Shown in pieces: positions 43,412 to 54,856 of a stretch of DNA of 64,000 nt; the stretch's first letter is position 1; every line of letters starts with the position of its first letter. Both the position numbers and the translations under genes were made by a program. The notes below the pieces were generated by a model. It worked only from the letters and a program-made list of their open reading frames with translations. It was not told where the DNA came from and searched no databases. Source of the DNA: Halorarum salinum (GTDB lineage Archaea; Halobacteriota; Halobacteria; Halobacteriales; Haloferacaceae). The stretch covers positions 3,720,001-3,784,000 of the forward strand of contig NZ_CP058579.1 of assembly GCF_013402875.1 (NCBI RefSeq). Direction: 5' to 3'.

Positions 43412-44973
43412 ACCGAGCGACCAGACGGGAGGTCTCCCGGGAGTACTTCTCCCAGGAGCGGCTGGCGGCCCACCACTTCCGGTCGTTCAACAACTTCCTC
43501 TCGCGTGGCATGCAGCGCGTCGTCGACGAGAAGGAGACCATCGACACGGACATCGGCGACAAGGAGGGCCAGGAGCCGGTGTTCGTCGAACTCGGCGACG
43601 TGCGCATCACGACTCCGCGCGTCCGCGAGGCCGACGGCTCCGAGGAGCTGCTCTACCCGCAGGAGGCGCGGCTCCGCAACATCACCTACTCCGCGCCGGT
43701 GTTCATGGAGATGAAGATCATCCGCGGGGGCGAGGAGGAGCCCGAGACGGTCGTCGACCAGACCGAGACGAAGGTCGGCCGGATGCCGATCATGGTCGGC
43801 TCCGAGCGGTGTAACATCTCGGGCTTCTCCGACGAGGAGCTCGTCGAGATCGGCGAGGACCCCGTCGACCCCGGCGGCTACTTCATCGTCAACGGCTCCG
43901 AGCGCGTGCTGATGACCTCGGAGGACCTCGCGCCCAACAAGATCCTCGCCGAGTACGACTCGAAGTACGGCGACGAGATCCAGGTGGCGAAGACGTTCTC
44001 CCAGCGTCGCGGCTACCGCGCGCTCGTGCTGTGCGAGCGCAACCGGGAGGGGATCCTCGAGGTGTCGTTCCCCTCCGTGTCGGGGTCGGTGAACTTCGTC
44101 ACGCTCGTCCGGGCGCTCGGGCTCGAGTCCGACGAGGAGATCGTCCACCGCGTCTCCGACGACCCGGAGATCGTGAAGTACATGCTGGAGAACCTGGAGG
44201 AGGCCGAGGTCCAGACCGAGGAGGGGGCGATCGAGACCCTCGGCGAGCGCGTCGCCTCGGGCCAGGGGAAGAACTACCAGCTCAAGCGGGCGAACTACGT
44301 CATCGACCGCTACCTCCTCCCGCACCTCCACGAGGAGGGCATCGAGGACGAGGAGACCCGCAGCAACAAGGCGTTCTACCTCTGTCGCATGGCCGAGGCC
44401 TGCTTCGAACTCGCGCTCGGCCGCCGCGAGTCCGACGACAAGGACCACTACGCCAACAAGCGCCTCAAGGTCTCGGGCGACCTGATGACGGACCTGTTCC
44501 GGACGGCGCTCAACAAGCTGTCGCGGGACGTGAAGTACCAGCTCGAGCGCGCGAACATGCGGAACCGGCAGCTCACCGTCAACACGGTGGTCCGCTCCGA
44601 CGTGCTCACCGAACGGCTCGAACACCCGATCGCCACGGGGAACTGGGTCGGCGGCCGCTCGGGCGTCTCCCAGCTCGTCGACCGGACGGACTACATGGGC
44701 GTGTTGTCGCACCTGCGAAGGCTCCGCTCGCCGCTCAGCCGGTCCCAGCCCCACTTCGAGGCGCGCGACCTGCACGCGACCCAGTGGGGTCGCATCTGCC
44801 CGTCGGAGACCCCCGAGGGTCCCAACTGCGGGCTCGTGAAGAACTTCGCGCAGGCGATGGAGCTGTCACAGAACGTCGAGGACGAACAGGGACTGAAACG
44901 AGAACTCGCGTCCATGGGCGTCGAGGGGATGCCCGGAATCGAGGGCGTCGACCGCGCGTCCGCGGACGACTGA
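43408..44973 (+). CDS. rpoB2: RNA polymerase subunit B'' (N-terminal half of Rpo2)
   Basis: This 521-residue protein is the N-terminal half of the beta-like subunit, which is split in haloarchaea and some methanogens. Recognisable are [37 protein letters not shown] (in part) and the ending [19 protein letters not shown]. The GTG start overlaps rpoH. The B' gene follows after five bases. Confidence 0.97.
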   Translation: MNRATRREVSREYFSQERLAAHHFRSFNNFLSRGMQRVVDEKETIDTDIGDKEGQEPVFVELGDVRITTPRVREADGSEELLYPQEARLRNITYSAPVFMEMKIIRGGEEEPETVVDQTETKVGRMPIMVGSERCNISGFSDEELVEIGEDPVDPGGYFIVNGSERVLMTSEDLAPNKILAEYDSKYGDEIQVAKTFSQRRGYRALVLCERNREGILEVSFPSVSGSVNFVTLVRALGLESDEEIVHRVSDDPEIVKYMLENLEEAEVQTEEGAIETLGERVASGQGKNYQLKRANYVIDRYLLPHLHEEGIEDEETRSNKAFYLCRMAEACFELALGRRESDDKDHYANKRLKVSGDLMTDLFRTALNKLSRDVKYQLERANMRNRQLTVNTVVRSDVLTERLEHPIATGNWVGGRSGVSQLVDRTDYMGVLSHLRRLRSPLSRSQPHFEARDLHATQWGRICPSETPEGPNCGLVKNFAQAMELSQNVEDEQGLKRELASMGVEGMPGIEGVDRASADD

Positions 44974-44978
44974 TACAC

Positions 44979-46805
44979 ATGGCTCAGGCACGAGAAGCGA
45001 AAGTCTACGTCAACGGGAGCCTGGTCGGGACCCACCCCGACCCGAACGAGCTCGCAGCACAGATCCGGGAGGCCCGACGCCGGGGCGACGTCTCCGACAT
45101 GGTGAACGTGTCGGTTCGCGAACGCACCGGCGAGGTCATCGTGAACGCCGACGCCGGGCGCGCCCGGCGGCCGCTCATCGTCGTCGAGGACGGCGAACCG
45201 CTGCTCGACGACGAGCACGTCGAGGCGATGAACGACGGGGAGATCGAGTTCGAGGACCTCGTCGAGTACGGCCTCGTCGAGTTCATCGACGCCGAGGAGG
45301 AGGAGAACATCCTCGTCGCGGTCGACGAGGGCGACATCACCGAGAACACGACCCACCTCGAGATCGACCCGCAGCTCATCTTCGGCATCGGCGCGGGCAT
45401 GATCCCGTACCCCGAACACAACGCCAGCCCGCGCATCACGATGGGCGCCGGGATGATGAAGCAGTCGCTCGGGCTGCCGTCGGCCAACTACCGCATCCGG
45501 CCCGACACCCGGCAGCACCTGATGCACTACCCGCAGCTGTCGATGGTGAAGACCCAGACGACCGAGCAGATCGGCTTCGACGAGCGCCCCGCGGCGCAGA
45601 ACTTCGTCGTCGCCGTCATGTCCTACGAGGGGTTCAACATCGAGGACGCCCTCGTCATGAACAAGGGCTCGGTCGAGCGCGCGATGGCCCGTTCGCACTT
45701 CTTCCGGACCTACGAGGGCGAGGAGCGGCGCTACCCCGGCGGCCAGGAGGACCGGTTCGAGATCCCCTCCCAGGACGTGCGCGGCGCCCGCGGCGAGGAC
45801 GCATACACGCACCTCGACGAGGACGGCCTCGTCAACCCGGAGACGACGGTCGACGAGAACTCGGTCCTGCTCGGGAAGACGAGCCCCCCGCGGTTCCTCG
45901 AGGAGCCGGACGACATGGGCGGGCTCTCCCCGCAGAAGCGCCGCGAGACGTCCGTCACGATGCGCTCGGGCGAGGACGGCGTCGTCGACACGGTGACGCT
46001 GATGGAGGGCGAGGACGGCTCGAAGCTCTCGAAGGTCTCGGTCCGGGACGAGCGCATCCCCGAACTCGGGGACAAGTTCGCGTCCCGGCACGGCCAGAAG
46101 GGCGTCGTGGGCCACCTCGCGCCCCAGGAGGACATGCCGTTCACCGAGGACGGCGTCGTCCCCGACCTGGTGCTCAACCCGCACGCGCTCCCGTCGCGCA
46201 TGACGGTCGGCCACGTGCTGGAGATGCTCGGCGGCAAGGTCGGCGCGCTGGAGGGCCGGCGCGTCGACGGCACCGCATTCCAGGGCGAGGACGAGGAGTC
46301 GCTCCGCGACTCGCTGGAGGAGCACGGCTACAAGTCCTCCGGGAAGGAGGTCATGTACTCGGGCGTCACCGGCGAGAAGATCGAGGCGGAGATCTTCGTC
46401 GGCACCATCTTCTACCACAAGCTGTACCACATGGTGTCGAACAAGCTGCACGCCCGCTCGCGCGGGCCGGTGCAGGTGCTCACCCGCCAGCCGACCGAGG
46501 GGCGCGCCCGCGAGGGCGGCCTCCGCGTCGGCGAGATGGAGCGTGAGGTGCTCATCGGGCACGGCGCCGCGATGGCGCTGAAGGAGCGCCTGCTCGACGC
46601 CTCCGACCGGGAGGAGGTGTACATCTCCGAGGAGACGGGGATGGTCGCGGTCGAGGACCGCGAGCAGCGCCGCATCTACGACCCCATCACGGGCGACGAG
46701 GACAACATCCACGAGATCGAGGTCAGCTACGCCTTCAAACTCCTGCTGGACGAGATGAAGGCGCTCGGCATCCGACCGACGCTGGAACTGGAGGACGCAG
46801 TATAA
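44979..46805 (+). CDS. rpoB1: RNA polymerase subunit B' (C-terminal half of Rpo2)
   Basis: This 608-residue protein completes the beta-like subunit. It has [31 protein letters not shown] at the catalytic hybrid-binding region, and [23 protein letters not shown] near the end. The zinc-ribbon cysteines found near the C-terminus in many archaea are not evident here (the region reads [20 protein letters not shown]), which is usual for haloarchaea to the best of my knowledge. Confidence 0.97.
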   Translation: MAQAREAKVYVNGSLVGTHPDPNELAAQIREARRRGDVSDMVNVSVRERTGEVIVNADAGRARRPLIVVEDGEPLLDDEHVEAMNDGEIEFEDLVEYGLVEFIDAEEEENILVAVDEGDITENTTHLEIDPQLIFGIGAGMIPYPEHNASPRITMGAGMMKQSLGLPSANYRIRPDTRQHLMHYPQLSMVKTQTTEQIGFDERPAAQNFVVAVMSYEGFNIEDALVMNKGSVERAMARSHFFRTYEGEERRYPGGQEDRFEIPSQDVRGARGEDAYTHLDEDGLVNPETTVDENSVLLGKTSPPRFLEEPDDMGGLSPQKRRETSVTMRSGEDGVVDTVTLMEGEDGSKLSKVSVRDERIPELGDKFASRHGQKGVVGHLAPQEDMPFTEDGVVPDLVLNPHALPSRMTVGHVLEMLGGKVGALEGRRVDGTAFQGEDEESLRDSLEEHGYKSSGKEVMYSGVTGEKIEAEIFVGTIFYHKLYHMVSNKLHARSRGPVQVLTRQPTEGRAREGGLRVGEMEREVLIGHGAAMALKERLLDASDREEVYISEETGMVAVEDREQRRIYDPITGDEDNIHEIEVSYAFKLLLDEMKALGIRPTLELEDAV

Positions 46806-46807
46806 CA

Positions 46808-49744
46808 ATGGCTGGTCAGACACCCAAGGAGATCGGGGCCATCAAGTTCGGCCTGATGGACCCGGAGACGTACCGCGACATGTCCGCCACGAAGGTGATC
46901 ACGGCGGACACGTACGACGACGACGGCTACCCCATCGACATGGGGCTCATGGACCCGCGGCTGGGCGTCATCGACCCCGGCCTCGAGTGCCGCACGTGCG
47001 GCCAGCACTCCGGGTCGTGTAACGGCCACTTCGGCCACATCGAACTCGCCGCGCCCGTCATCCACGTCGGCTTCACGAAGCTCATCCGGCGGCTGCTCCG
47101 GTCGACGTGCCGGGAGTGCGGCCGCCTCGCGCTCACCGACGACGAGAAGGAGGAGTACAGGGAGAACCTCCAGCGGACGAAGGACCTGGGCGGCGACCCG
47201 ACGGACGTGCTGAAGGCCGCGGTGCGGCAGGCCCGCAAGGCGTCGACGTGCCCGTACTGTAGCGCCCCGCAGGCCGACATCAAACACGAGAAGCCGACCA
47301 CCTACTACGAGGTCCAGGACGTGCTCTCGGGCGAGTACTCCGAACTCATCGCCCGGGCGATGCAGCCGGACGAGGACGACGAGGAGGACGAGGGGATGGC
47401 CCCGCCCGAACTCGCCGAGGAGACGGGCATCGACCTCTCGCGGATCAACGACATCCTCTCGGGCGAGTTCCGCCCGCGCACGGAGGACCGGAAGGCGCTG
47501 GAGAAGGCGCTCGACGTCGACCTCACCGTCGAGGACATGAACAAGCTGATGCCCTCGGACATCCGCGACTGGTTCGAGGACATCCCGGACGGGGACCTGG
47601 AGGCGCTCGGCATCGACCCCGTCGGGTCGCGGCCCGAGTGGATGATCCTCACGGTGCTCCCGGTCCCGCCGGTGACCGCCCGGCCGTCCATCACGCTCGA
47701 CAACGGACAGCGCTCCGAGGACGACCTCACCCACAAGCTGGTCGACATCATCCGCATCAACCAGCGGTTCATGGAGAACCGCGAGGCCGGCGCGCCACAG
47801 CTCATCATCGAGGACCTGTGGGAGCTGCTCCAGTACCACGTCACGACGTTCGTGGACAACGAGATCTCCGGCACCCCGCCCGCACGCCACCGCTCGGGCC
47901 GCCCGCTGAAGACGCTCTCCCAGCGCCTGAAGGGCAAGGAGGGGCGCTTCCGCGGCTCGCTGTCGGGCAAGCGCGTGAACTTCTCCGCCCGGACCGTCAT
48001 CAGCCCGGACCCGACGCTCTCGCTCAACGAGGTCGGCGTCCCGGAGCGCGTCGCCAGCGAGATGACGCAGGTGATGAACGTCTCCGAGCGGAACGTCGAC
48101 CGCGCGCGGCGCTACGTCGCCAACGGCCCCGAGGGCCACCCCGGGGCGAACTACGTGAAGCGACCCGACGGTCGCCGCCTGAAGGTGACCGAGAAGAACT
48201 GCGAGGAGCTCGCCGAGAAGGTCGAGGCCGGCTGGGAGGTGAACCGCCACCTCGTCGACGGCGACATCGTCGTGTTCAACCGGCAGCCGTCGCTCCACCG
48301 GATGTCGATCATGGCCCACGAGGTGGTCGTGATGCCGTACAAGACGTTCCGGCTCAACACCGTCGTCTGTCCGCCGTACAACGCCGACTTCGACGGCGAC
48401 GAGATGAACATGCACGCGCTCCAGAACGAGGAGGCCCGCGCGGAGGCCCGCGTGCTCATGCGCGTGCAAGAGCAGATCCTCTCGCCGCGCTTCGGCGAGA
48501 ACATCATCGGGGCGATCCAGGACCACATCTCCGGGACGTACCTCCTCACCCACGAGAACCCCGAGTTCACCGAGACGCAGGCGCTCGACCTGCTTCGGGC
48601 CACCTCGGTCGACGAGCTGCCCGACGCGGACGGCGAGAACGACGCCGGGGAACCGATCTGGACCGGCCGAACGGTGTTCTCGGAGCTGCTGCCCGACGAC
48701 CTGAACCTCGAGTTCACGTCCTCGGCGGGCGACACCGTCCGAATCGAGGACGGCCAGCTCGTCGAGGGGACCATCGACGAGGACGCCGTCGGCGCGTTCG
48801 GCGGCGAGGTCGTCGACACGCTCACGAAGATGTACTCCGAGACCCGCGCTCGCGTGTTCATCAACGAGGTCGCCTCGCTCGCGATGCGGGCGATCATGCA
48901 CTTCGGCTTCTCGCTCGGGATCGACGACGAGTCCATCCCGCCGCAGGCGAACGAGCAGGTGGACGAGGCGATCGACAGCGCCTACGAGCGCGTCCAGGAG
49001 CTCATCTCGACGTACGAGACCGGCGACCTCGAGTCGCTGCCGGGCCGCACCGTCGACGAGACGCTGGAGATGAAGATCATGCAGACGCTCGGGAAGGCGC
49101 GCGACTCCGCCGGCGAGATCGCGGAGGACCACTTCGCGGACGACAACCCGGCGGTCATCATGGCCCGCTCGGGCGCCCGCGGGTCGATGCTGAACCTCAC
49201 CCAGATGGCCGGCTGCGTCGGCCAGCAGGCGGTGCGGGGCGAGCGCATCAACCGCGGCTACGAGGACCGCACGCTCGCCCACTACGAGGAGCACGACCTC
49301 TCGGCGGACGCCCACGGCTTCGTGGAGAACTCCTACCGCGGCGGGCTCACCCCGCGGGAGTTCTTCTTCCACGCGATGGGCGGCCGCGAGGGGCTGGTCG
49401 ACACGGCGGTCCGGACCTCCAAGTCCGGCTACCTCCAGCGCCGTCTCATCAACGCGCTCTCGGAACTGGAGGCGCAGTACGACGGCACCGTCCGGGACAC
49501 CTCGGACAACATCGTCCAGTTCGAGTTCGGCGAGGACGGCACCTCGCCGGTGAAGGTGTCCTCCTCCGAGGAGAACGCCATCGACGTCGAGCGGATCGCC
49601 GACCGGGTCGTCGACGCCGAGTTCGACACGGCAGAGCAGAAGGCGCGGTTCCTCGGCCGCGAGGAGCCGCCGACGAACCTCTCGGAGTACGCCGGGCCGG
49701 GCCTCGACAAGGCCGGCGGCGTGGGGGTGGAGTCGGATGACTGA
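46808..49744 (+). CDS. rpoA1: RNA polymerase subunit A' (N-terminal part of Rpo1)
   Basis: This 978-residue protein is the main catalytic subunit. Zinc-binding [17 protein letters not shown] lies near residues 59-75, a CREC/CPYC pair follows, and the active-site loop [10 protein letters not shown] holds the three Mg-binding aspartates (D527, D529, D531). It ends where archaeal A' usually ends, and the A'' gene begins by an eight-base overlap. Confidence 0.97.
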   Translation: MAGQTPKEIGAIKFGLMDPETYRDMSATKVITADTYDDDGYPIDMGLMDPRLGVIDPGLECRTCGQHSGSCNGHFGHIELAAPVIHVGFTKLIRRLLRSTCRECGRLALTDDEKEEYRENLQRTKDLGGDPTDVLKAAVRQARKASTCPYCSAPQADIKHEKPTTYYEVQDVLSGEYSELIARAMQPDEDDEEDEGMAPPELAEETGIDLSRINDILSGEFRPRTEDRKALEKALDVDLTVEDMNKLMPSDIRDWFEDIPDGDLEALGIDPVGSRPEWMILTVLPVPPVTARPSITLDNGQRSEDDLTHKLVDIIRINQRFMENREAGAPQLIIEDLWELLQYHVTTFVDNEISGTPPARHRSGRPLKTLSQRLKGKEGRFRGSLSGKRVNFSARTVISPDPTLSLNEVGVPERVASEMTQVMNVSERNVDRARRYVANGPEGHPGANYVKRPDGRRLKVTEKNCEELAEKVEAGWEVNRHLVDGDIVVFNRQPSLHRMSIMAHEVVVMPYKTFRLNTVVCPPYNADFDGDEMNMHALQNEEARAEARVLMRVQEQILSPRFGENIIGAIQDHISGTYLLTHENPEFTETQALDLLRATSVDELPDADGENDAGEPIWTGRTVFSELLPDDLNLEFTSSAGDTVRIEDGQLVEGTIDEDAVGAFGGEVVDTLTKMYSETRARVFINEVASLAMRAIMHFGFSLGIDDESIPPQANEQVDEAIDSAYERVQELISTYETGDLESLPGRTVDETLEMKIMQTLGKARDSAGEIAEDHFADDNPAVIMARSGARGSMLNLTQMAGCVGQQAVRGERINRGYEDRTLAHYEEHDLSADAHGFVENSYRGGLTPREFFFHAMGGREGLVDTAVRTSKSGYLQRRLINALSELEAQYDGTVRDTSDNIVQFEFGEDGTSPVKVSSSEENAIDVERIADRVVDAEFDTAEQKARFLGREEPPTNLSEYAGPGLDKAGGVGVESDD

Positions 49745-50975
49745 GAGCGTCGGCCGGTTCGTTGACGCCCACGACTACGTCACCGAGGACGCCGCGCTGG
49801 TCGTCGAGGACACCGAACTCCCCCGGCGGCTGAAGGACCGCGTGTACGACACCATCGACGCCCGCGAGGGCGTCACGACCGAGCAGGCCGACGAGATCGC
49901 CCAGGCGGTCGAGTCGCGCTACCTCGACACGCGGGTCGACCCGCTCGACCCCGTGGGGACGGTCTCCGCACAGTCCATCGGCGAGCCGGGGACCCAGATG
50001 ACGATGAACACGTTCCACTACGCGGGCGTCGCGGAGATGGACGTGACCCAGGGGCTCCCCCGGCTCATCGAGCTGGTGGACGCCCGGAAGACGCCGGACA
50101 CGCCGATCATGATCGTCCGGCTCGACGAGGAGCACGCGACCGACCGCGAGAAGGCCCACGAGGTCGTCTGGCAGATCGAGTCGACGAAGATCCTCGCGCT
50201 CGGGGACGTCTCCACGAACGTCGCGGACATGCTCGTCTCCGTCGACCTCAACGAGGAGACGCTGCTCGAGCGGTGGCCCACCTACGACGACGCGACCGAG
50301 GTCGCCGGCGAGGTGGCCGACACCATCGAGGACGCGCTGGGCGTCCAGACCCGCCAGGCCGGCACGGACATCGAGTTCGGCCCGGACGAGCCGAGCTACC
50401 GCCGGCTGCTCCAGCTCGTCGAGGAGCTGCGCGACATCGTGTTCAAGGGGATCGAGGAGGTCACCCGCGTCGTCATCCGCAAGGAGGAGTCCGACGACGG
50501 CGACGAGGAGTTCGTCCTCTACACCGAGGGGTCGGCGTTCGCCGACGCCCTCGAGATCGAGGGCGTGGACGCCTCCCGGACGACGTGTAACAACATCCAC
50601 GAGATCTACCGGACGCTCGGCGTCGAGGCCGCCCGCGAGTCCATCATCAACGAGACGATGGAGACGCTCGAGGAGCAGGGGCTCGACGACGTGAACGTCC
50701 GGCACCTGATGCTCGTCGCGGACATCATGACCACCCGCGGCACCGTCGAGTCCATCGGCCGGCACGGCATCTCCGGCTCGAAGGAGTCCGTGCTGGCGCG
50801 CGCGGCGTTCGAGGTCACTGTGAACCACCTGCTCGACGCGGCCATCATGGGCGAGGAGGACGACCTCGACGGCGTCATCGAGAACGTCATCGTCGGCAAG
50901 CCGGTCTCGATCGGCACCGGCGACGTGAACCTGCGGATGGGCTCGACGTCCACCACCCGCTCGGCCGACGACTGA
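49737..50975 (+). CDS. rpoA2: RNA polymerase subunit A'' (C-terminal part of Rpo1)
   Basis: This 412-residue protein completes the largest subunit. It contains the trigger-loop region [21 protein letters not shown] and the C-terminal block [21 protein letters not shown]. No intein is present. It is followed without a gap by nusA. Confidence 0.97.
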   Translation: MTESVGRFVDAHDYVTEDAALVVEDTELPRRLKDRVYDTIDAREGVTTEQADEIAQAVESRYLDTRVDPLDPVGTVSAQSIGEPGTQMTMNTFHYAGVAEMDVTQGLPRLIELVDARKTPDTPIMIVRLDEEHATDREKAHEVVWQIESTKILALGDVSTNVADMLVSVDLNEETLLERWPTYDDATEVAGEVADTIEDALGVQTRQAGTDIEFGPDEPSYRRLLQLVEELRDIVFKGIEEVTRVVIRKEESDDGDEEFVLYTEGSAFADALEIEGVDASRTTCNNIHEIYRTLGVEAARESIINETMETLEEQGLDDVNVRHLMLVADIMTTRGTVESIGRHGISGSKESVLARAAFEVTVNHLLDAAIMGEEDDLDGVIENVIVGKPVSIGTGDVNLRMGSTSTTRSADD

Positions 50976-51401
50976 ATGCGCGTCGAGCTCTCGGACGAGG
51001 CCCGCCGGTACATCGGGACGTTCGACGAGCTGACCGGCGTCGGCCCCCTCGACTGCCTCCTGCAGGACGGGGGCGACCGCGTCGTCTTCCTCCTGCCGGC
51101 GGGCGAGATGGCGGAGGCCATCGGCCCGGACGGGCGGACCGTCCGCCGGGTCGAGGAGCGGCTCGACGCCGACGTGGACCTCGTCGAGGACGCCGACACC
51201 CCGGAGGCGTTCGTCGCGAACGCGCTCGCCCCGGCGGCGGTCCGCGGCGTCACGGTCTCGACCCAGAACGACACCGTCGCGTACGTCGAGGTTCCCGAAC
51301 GCGACCGCGGGGTCGCCATCGGATCGAAGGGTCGAACCATCGAGACGGCCCGCACGCTGGCGAAGCGGCACTTCGACGTCGACGACGTACAGCTGGCCTA
51401 A
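50976..51401 (+). CDS. nusA: NusA-like transcription factor with two KH domains
   Basis: This 141-residue protein carries two KH RNA-binding motifs (AEAIGPDGRTVRRVEERL and VAIGSKGRTIETARTLA) and lacks the N-terminal and S1 domains of bacterial NusA, as in all archaea. It starts right after rpoA2 and is the end of the polymerase operon proper; in many archaea rpsL follows directly, but here three other genes intervene. Confidence 0.93.
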   Translation: MRVELSDEARRYIGTFDELTGVGPLDCLLQDGGDRVVFLLPAGEMAEAIGPDGRTVRRVEERLDADVDLVEDADTPEAFVANALAPAAVRGVTVSTQNDTVAYVEVPERDRGVAIGSKGRTIETARTLAKRHFDVDDVQLA

Positions 51402-51461
51402 TCCGTCGCGATCCGGGTAGGCGGCGACTGTTTTTCACGCTACGTGCCGTCTCCCGTAGCG

Positions 51462-52376
51462 ATGGGACCGACCGTCGAGGCGGCCGCCCGACTCCTCCGG
51501 ACCCTCCCGACGGGGCAGGCGACCGACCCGGTTCCCGAACCGGTCGACGACGCCGCGGTCGCGCTCGCCGAGGCGCTCGCCTCCGCCGGCTGGTTCGTCG
51601 TCGTCGCGGCGATCGTCTACGCGGTCGGTCGGTTCCTCGTCGTCCCGGTGGCCGTGCGGGCCGTGCGGGCGCGGAACCGGAACAACCCCACGGTGGTCGA
51701 CGCGGCCGAGACGTACCTCGACGGCCTGCTGCTCGTCGTGGCCGCGCTCGTCGGCGTCGTCGCCGCGGGCTACGGCGGCGTGCTCTCGGACTCGGCGGTC
51801 GTCGTCGCCGCCGCGACGCTCGTGCTCGGCATCGCGGGCCAGGAGCTCATCGGCTCGCTCGTGAGCGGCCTCTTTCTCGTCTCCGACCCGGAGTTCAACG
51901 TCGGCGACTGGGTGGAGTGGCCCGACGGCGAGGGCCGCATCGAGCGGGTCGGCTTCCGGGTGACCCGCGTCCGGACGGCGGCGAACGAGGTGGTGACCGT
52001 TCCGAACACGGCGCTGACGACCGACGCCCTCACGCGGCCGTACGGGCACGACCGGGTGCGGGTCACCGAGGAGGTGACGGTGGCGTTCGGGGACGTGGAC
52101 GCGACGCGGCGGGCGCTCGCCGAGGTGGCCGAGCGAGCCGCGGGGGTGCTCGACTCGCCGGCCCCCCGGACGACCGTCTCGGCCGTCGGCGACGACGGCG
52201 CGACCGTCGCGGTCGACTTCTGGATCGGGGAGCCGACGTTCACGTCGGTCGCTGACGCCCGGTCGACGGTCCGCGTGCGGGCGATCCGACGGCTCGAAGC
52301 CGGGGGCGTCAGACTCGGCCCGCCGGCCGGCCGCGAACTCGAGGGCCGACTGACCGTCGACCGCGGGGACGGCTGA
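51462..52376 (+). CDS. Small-conductance mechanosensitive channel (MscS family)
   Basis: This 304-residue membrane protein has three hydrophobic segments and the MscS core: the pore-lining helix region VLGIAGQELIGSLVSGLFL, then the beta domain NVGDWVEWPDGEGRIERVGFRVTRV (in part), with VPNTALTTD. It releases solutes on sudden dilution, useful to a salt-loving cell. A TATA-like TGTTTTT about 28 bases upstream indicates its own promoter, so it is an insertion between nusA and rpsL rather than an operon member. Confidence 0.88.
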   Translation: MGPTVEAAARLLRTLPTGQATDPVPEPVDDAAVALAEALASAGWFVVVAAIVYAVGRFLVVPVAVRAVRARNRNNPTVVDAAETYLDGLLLVVAALVGVVAAGYGGVLSDSAVVVAAATLVLGIAGQELIGSLVSGLFLVSDPEFNVGDWVEWPDGEGRIERVGFRVTRVRTAANEVVTVPNTALTTDALTRPYGHDRVRVTEEVTVAFGDVDATRRALAEVAERAAGVLDSPAPRTTVSAVGDDGATVAVDFWIGEPTFTSVADARSTVRVRAIRRLEAGGVRLGPPAGRELEGRLTVDRGDG

Positions 52377-52507
52377 CCGTCGATCACGGGGGCGGGACCG
52401 TCAGCCGCATGACGGCCGACCGAAGGGACGGCCGCGTTCGGGTTCCCACTTCAACGTTCCCACGGCCACTTATCGGTCGGCGGGACGTACCCCGGAACGG
52501 ACCGCCA

Positions 52508-52771
52508 ATGACCGCTACCCTCAGCGAGTACGGCATCGAGACGGAGGATCGCGACGAGCTGGTGACCGAACTGCGCGACGTCCACGGCGAACAGGTGGGC
52601 GAGAGCGGGAAGTCGCTCGTGTTCGCGCTCGAGGACGGCCACGTGCTCGACGAGTGGGCGAGCGAGCTGAACGTCGACCGCGAGGAACTCGTCGCGCGAA
52701 TGCGCGAGCTGGCCGACGAGGCGACCGACTACAACTGGGGCACGTACGAGCCGTTCGTCGTCAGGAAGTGA
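52508..52771 (+). CDS. Small conserved-looking haloarchaeal protein
   Basis: This 87-residue acidic soluble protein starts MTATLSEYGIETEDRDELVTEL and is mostly helical (VLDEWASELNVDREELVARMRELADEATD), ending YNWGTYEPFVVRK. It may be a small helix-turn-helix-like or ribosome-associated protein, but I cannot assign a family. The ATG at 52508 was chosen over an upstream GTG at 52409 because the extra residues are basic and non-typical. Confidence 0.65.
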   Translation: MTATLSEYGIETEDRDELVTELRDVHGEQVGESGKSLVFALEDGHVLDEWASELNVDREELVARMRELADEATDYNWGTYEPFVVRK

Positions 52772-52784
52772 CGCCCGGCGTGGG

Positions 52785-53996
52785 TCAGGCCTCTCCGAGC
52801 GCGTACACGTCTCCCGCCTGCGTGGCGACGAAGACGACCCCGTCGACGGCCGCGACCGGGGCGGAGACGCCGGCCAGGACGACGTCGGTGTAGTTCCGCT
52901 CCCGCGTCCCGAACGACCACAGTTCGTCGCCGTCGGCCAGTCCGAACGCGTGGACCGCGCGTCTGGCGGCGACGTAGCAGGCGTCCCCGGCGACGAACGG
53001 CGCCGTGGGCTCGGCGGCGACGGGCGCTCGCCAGCGCTCCGAGCGGTCCGCCCGCTCCAGCGCGACGAGCGCGCCTTCCACGGGCGCAATGACGGCGTCG
53101 TCCGCGACCGCGGGCGACCCCGCGACCGGGCCGCCTGCGTCGGTCGTCCACGACGGCTCGCCCGAGGCCGCGTCGAACGCCGAGAGCGTCCCGGACTCGT
53201 CGCCGACGAGGACGTCCGACCCGGCGACGGTCGGGGCGGCGGTCGCCCGTCCGTCCAGGTCCGTCCGCCGGCGCTCCTCCCCGGTTTCGGCGTCGTACGC
53301 GACCAGGGCGTTCGTCTCGCCGCCGGCGGCGTGGACGGTCCCGTCGCGGACCGCCGGCGTGGAGGCGTACTCGCCGAGGTCGGCCCGCCAGCGCTCGGCC
53401 CCGTCGTGGTCGACCGCCACGACGGTCTCGTTCTCGTACCCGCCCCCGAGGAAGACGCCGCCGTCGGTGACGGTCGGCGACGAGGTGACGTCCAGTTCCG
53501 TGGCGGCCCGCCACAGGACCTCGCCGGAGTCGGCGTCCACCGCCGCGAGCCCCCGGTCGACGCCCTCCCCGCCGTTCCAGACCGTGGCGTACACGGTCCC
53601 GTCGTGGACCGCGGGCGTCGACTCCCCGTCGTGGCCGACGCGCGTCCGCCAGTTCGGGTCGCCGTCCTCCCGGTCGAGCGAGACGAGGGTTCCGGCGAAG
53701 AGGACGAAGACGGCGTCCCCGGTCACGACCGGCTGTCCGGCGTCGTACTTCGCGGGCGTGCGTCGCCAGTACGGTTCGACGTCCGCCGTCGGGCCGGACG
53801 GGTCGACCGCGCCGCCGTTGCGGGCGTCGGCCTGGAACTGGCCGACCGTCGATCGGCCGTCTGCAGGGCGGTTCTCGACGGGCGTGCCGGTCGGGGTCGG
53901 GGACGCTCCGAACCCGACACAGCCGCTCGCGGCGGCCGCGGTCGGGAGGGCCGCCGCGGACCCGAGGGTTCGGAGGTACCGTCTGCGGGAGACCAT
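52785..53996 (-). CDS. Tat-exported PQQ-type beta-propeller lipoprotein
   Basis: This 403-residue protein has a Tat signal (VSRRRYLRTLGSAAALP), a lipobox (ASGC, C26) and then seven to eight PQQ-like propeller repeats with the recurring pattern VVTGDAVFVLFAGTLVSLDREDG / GEVLWR / TPAVRDGTV. It lies outside the membrane. Relatives act as assembly or binding scaffolds, and there is no evidence of PQQ binding. It is convergent with the small gene at 52508. Confidence 0.85.
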   Translation of the reverse strand: MVSRRRYLRTLGSAAALPTAAAASGCVGFGASPTPTGTPVENRPADGRSTVGQFQADARNGGAVDPSGPTADVEPYWRRTPAKYDAGQPVVTGDAVFVLFAGTLVSLDREDGDPNWRTRVGHDGESTPAVHDGTVYATVWNGGEGVDRGLAAVDADSGEVLWRAATELDVTSSPTVTDGGVFLGGGYENETVVAVDHDGAERWRADLGEYASTPAVRDGTVHAAGGETNALVAYDAETGEERRRTDLDGRATAAPTVAGSDVLVGDESGTLSAFDAASGEPSWTTDAGGPVAGSPAVADDAVIAPVEGALVALERADRSERWRAPVAAEPTAPFVAGDACYVAARRAVHAFGLADGDELWSFGTRERNYTDVVLAGVSAPVAAVDGVVFVATQAGDVYALGEA

Positions 53997-54106
53997 ACCC
54001 GGAGGTTCCGGCCGTCCGGTAAGTGCCTTCTCCTCGTTCGTCGGGGATCTCCGCCGGGTCCATCACCGCGCGGCGGCGTGTGTGGCTGCGAGCCCCGACG
54101 TGGCGG

Positions 54107-54205
54107 CTACTCGCGCCGGCCGGGCCGTTCGTCCACGACGATCCCGATCGCGACCGAAAGAGCTCCCACGGCGGCGAGCGCGGCCGAGAGGTGGCGTTGG
54201 TTCAC
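54107..54205 (-). CDS. Possible 32-residue single-pass membrane peptide
   Basis: In the 430-base gap between the propeller gene and rpsL, a GTG at 54205 opens MNQRHLSAALAAVGALSVA followed by IGIVVDERPGRRE and a stop. It looks like a small membrane protein (one hydrophobic stretch, charged tail). Such proteins are common but badly annotated in haloarchaea. The frame is short and no promoter was found, so it is tentative. I see nothing else in 53997-54425. Confidence 0.3.
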   Translation of the reverse strand: MNQRHLSAALAAVGALSVAIGIVVDERPGRRE

Positions 54206-54425
54206 GGGTCGTCCCGGGCGAGGGAACGGGGAAATCGCTTCCGGAACCGCGCCGGAACGACGCCTTCAACGCGCCGCATTCGAGCGGAGCGTCCGTCTCC
54301 GCCCGTAACGTCGGGGTCGAAACGGCCTCAGATCGGTCGAGAGGTACCGCTACTCCGTTCTCGTGGCGTCTCGCCGGTCGCGAAAGGGAACCCTTACGTA
54401 GCTCGGTCCGGAACCCACGGGCACG

Positions 54426-54854
54426 ATGGCGAACGGCAAATACGCCGCGCGGAAGCTCAAGAAGGACCGCCAGAAGCGACGGTGGTCCGACTCGGAGTAC
54501 GCGCGACGCGAGCGCGGTCTCGGCGAGAAGTCCGACCCCCTCGAGGGCGCCCCGCAGGGGCGGGGCATCGTCCTCGAGAAGGTGGGGATCGAAGCGAAAC
54601 AGCCCAACTCGGCGATCCGGAAGTGCGTCCGGGTCCAGCTCATCAAGAACGGGAAGCAGGTCACCGCGTTCTGTCCCGGCGACGGCGCCATCTCGTTCAT
54701 CGACGAGCACGACGAGGTCACCATCGCCGGCATCGGCGGCGCGAAGGGCCGCGCGATGGGCGACCTCTCGGGCGTGAACTACAAGGTGGAGAAGGTGAAC
54801 GGCGTCGCGATGCTCGAACTCGTGCGCGGGAACGCCGAGAAGCCGGTGCGCTGA
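54426..54854 (+). CDS. rpsL: Ribosomal protein uS12
   Basis: This 142-residue protein has the archaeal S12 pattern: [20 protein letters not shown] at the start, [15 protein letters not shown] in the decoding-site loop and [19 protein letters not shown] near the end. It belongs to the small subunit near the A site. It is three bases from rpsG and forms the usual pair. Confidence 0.97.
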   Translation: MANGKYAARKLKKDRQKRRWSDSEYARRERGLGEKSDPLEGAPQGRGIVLEKVGIEAKQPNSAIRKCVRVQLIKNGKQVTAFCPGDGAISFIDEHDEVTIAGIGGAKGRAMGDLSGVNYKVEKVNGVAMLELVRGNAEKPVR

Positions 54855-54856
54855 CC

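Noticed and set aside
46200-49400. Long minus-strand frames opposite rpoB1 and rpoA1
   Set aside because: They are complementary shadows of strongly biased GC-rich codons; the plus-strand products are certain.
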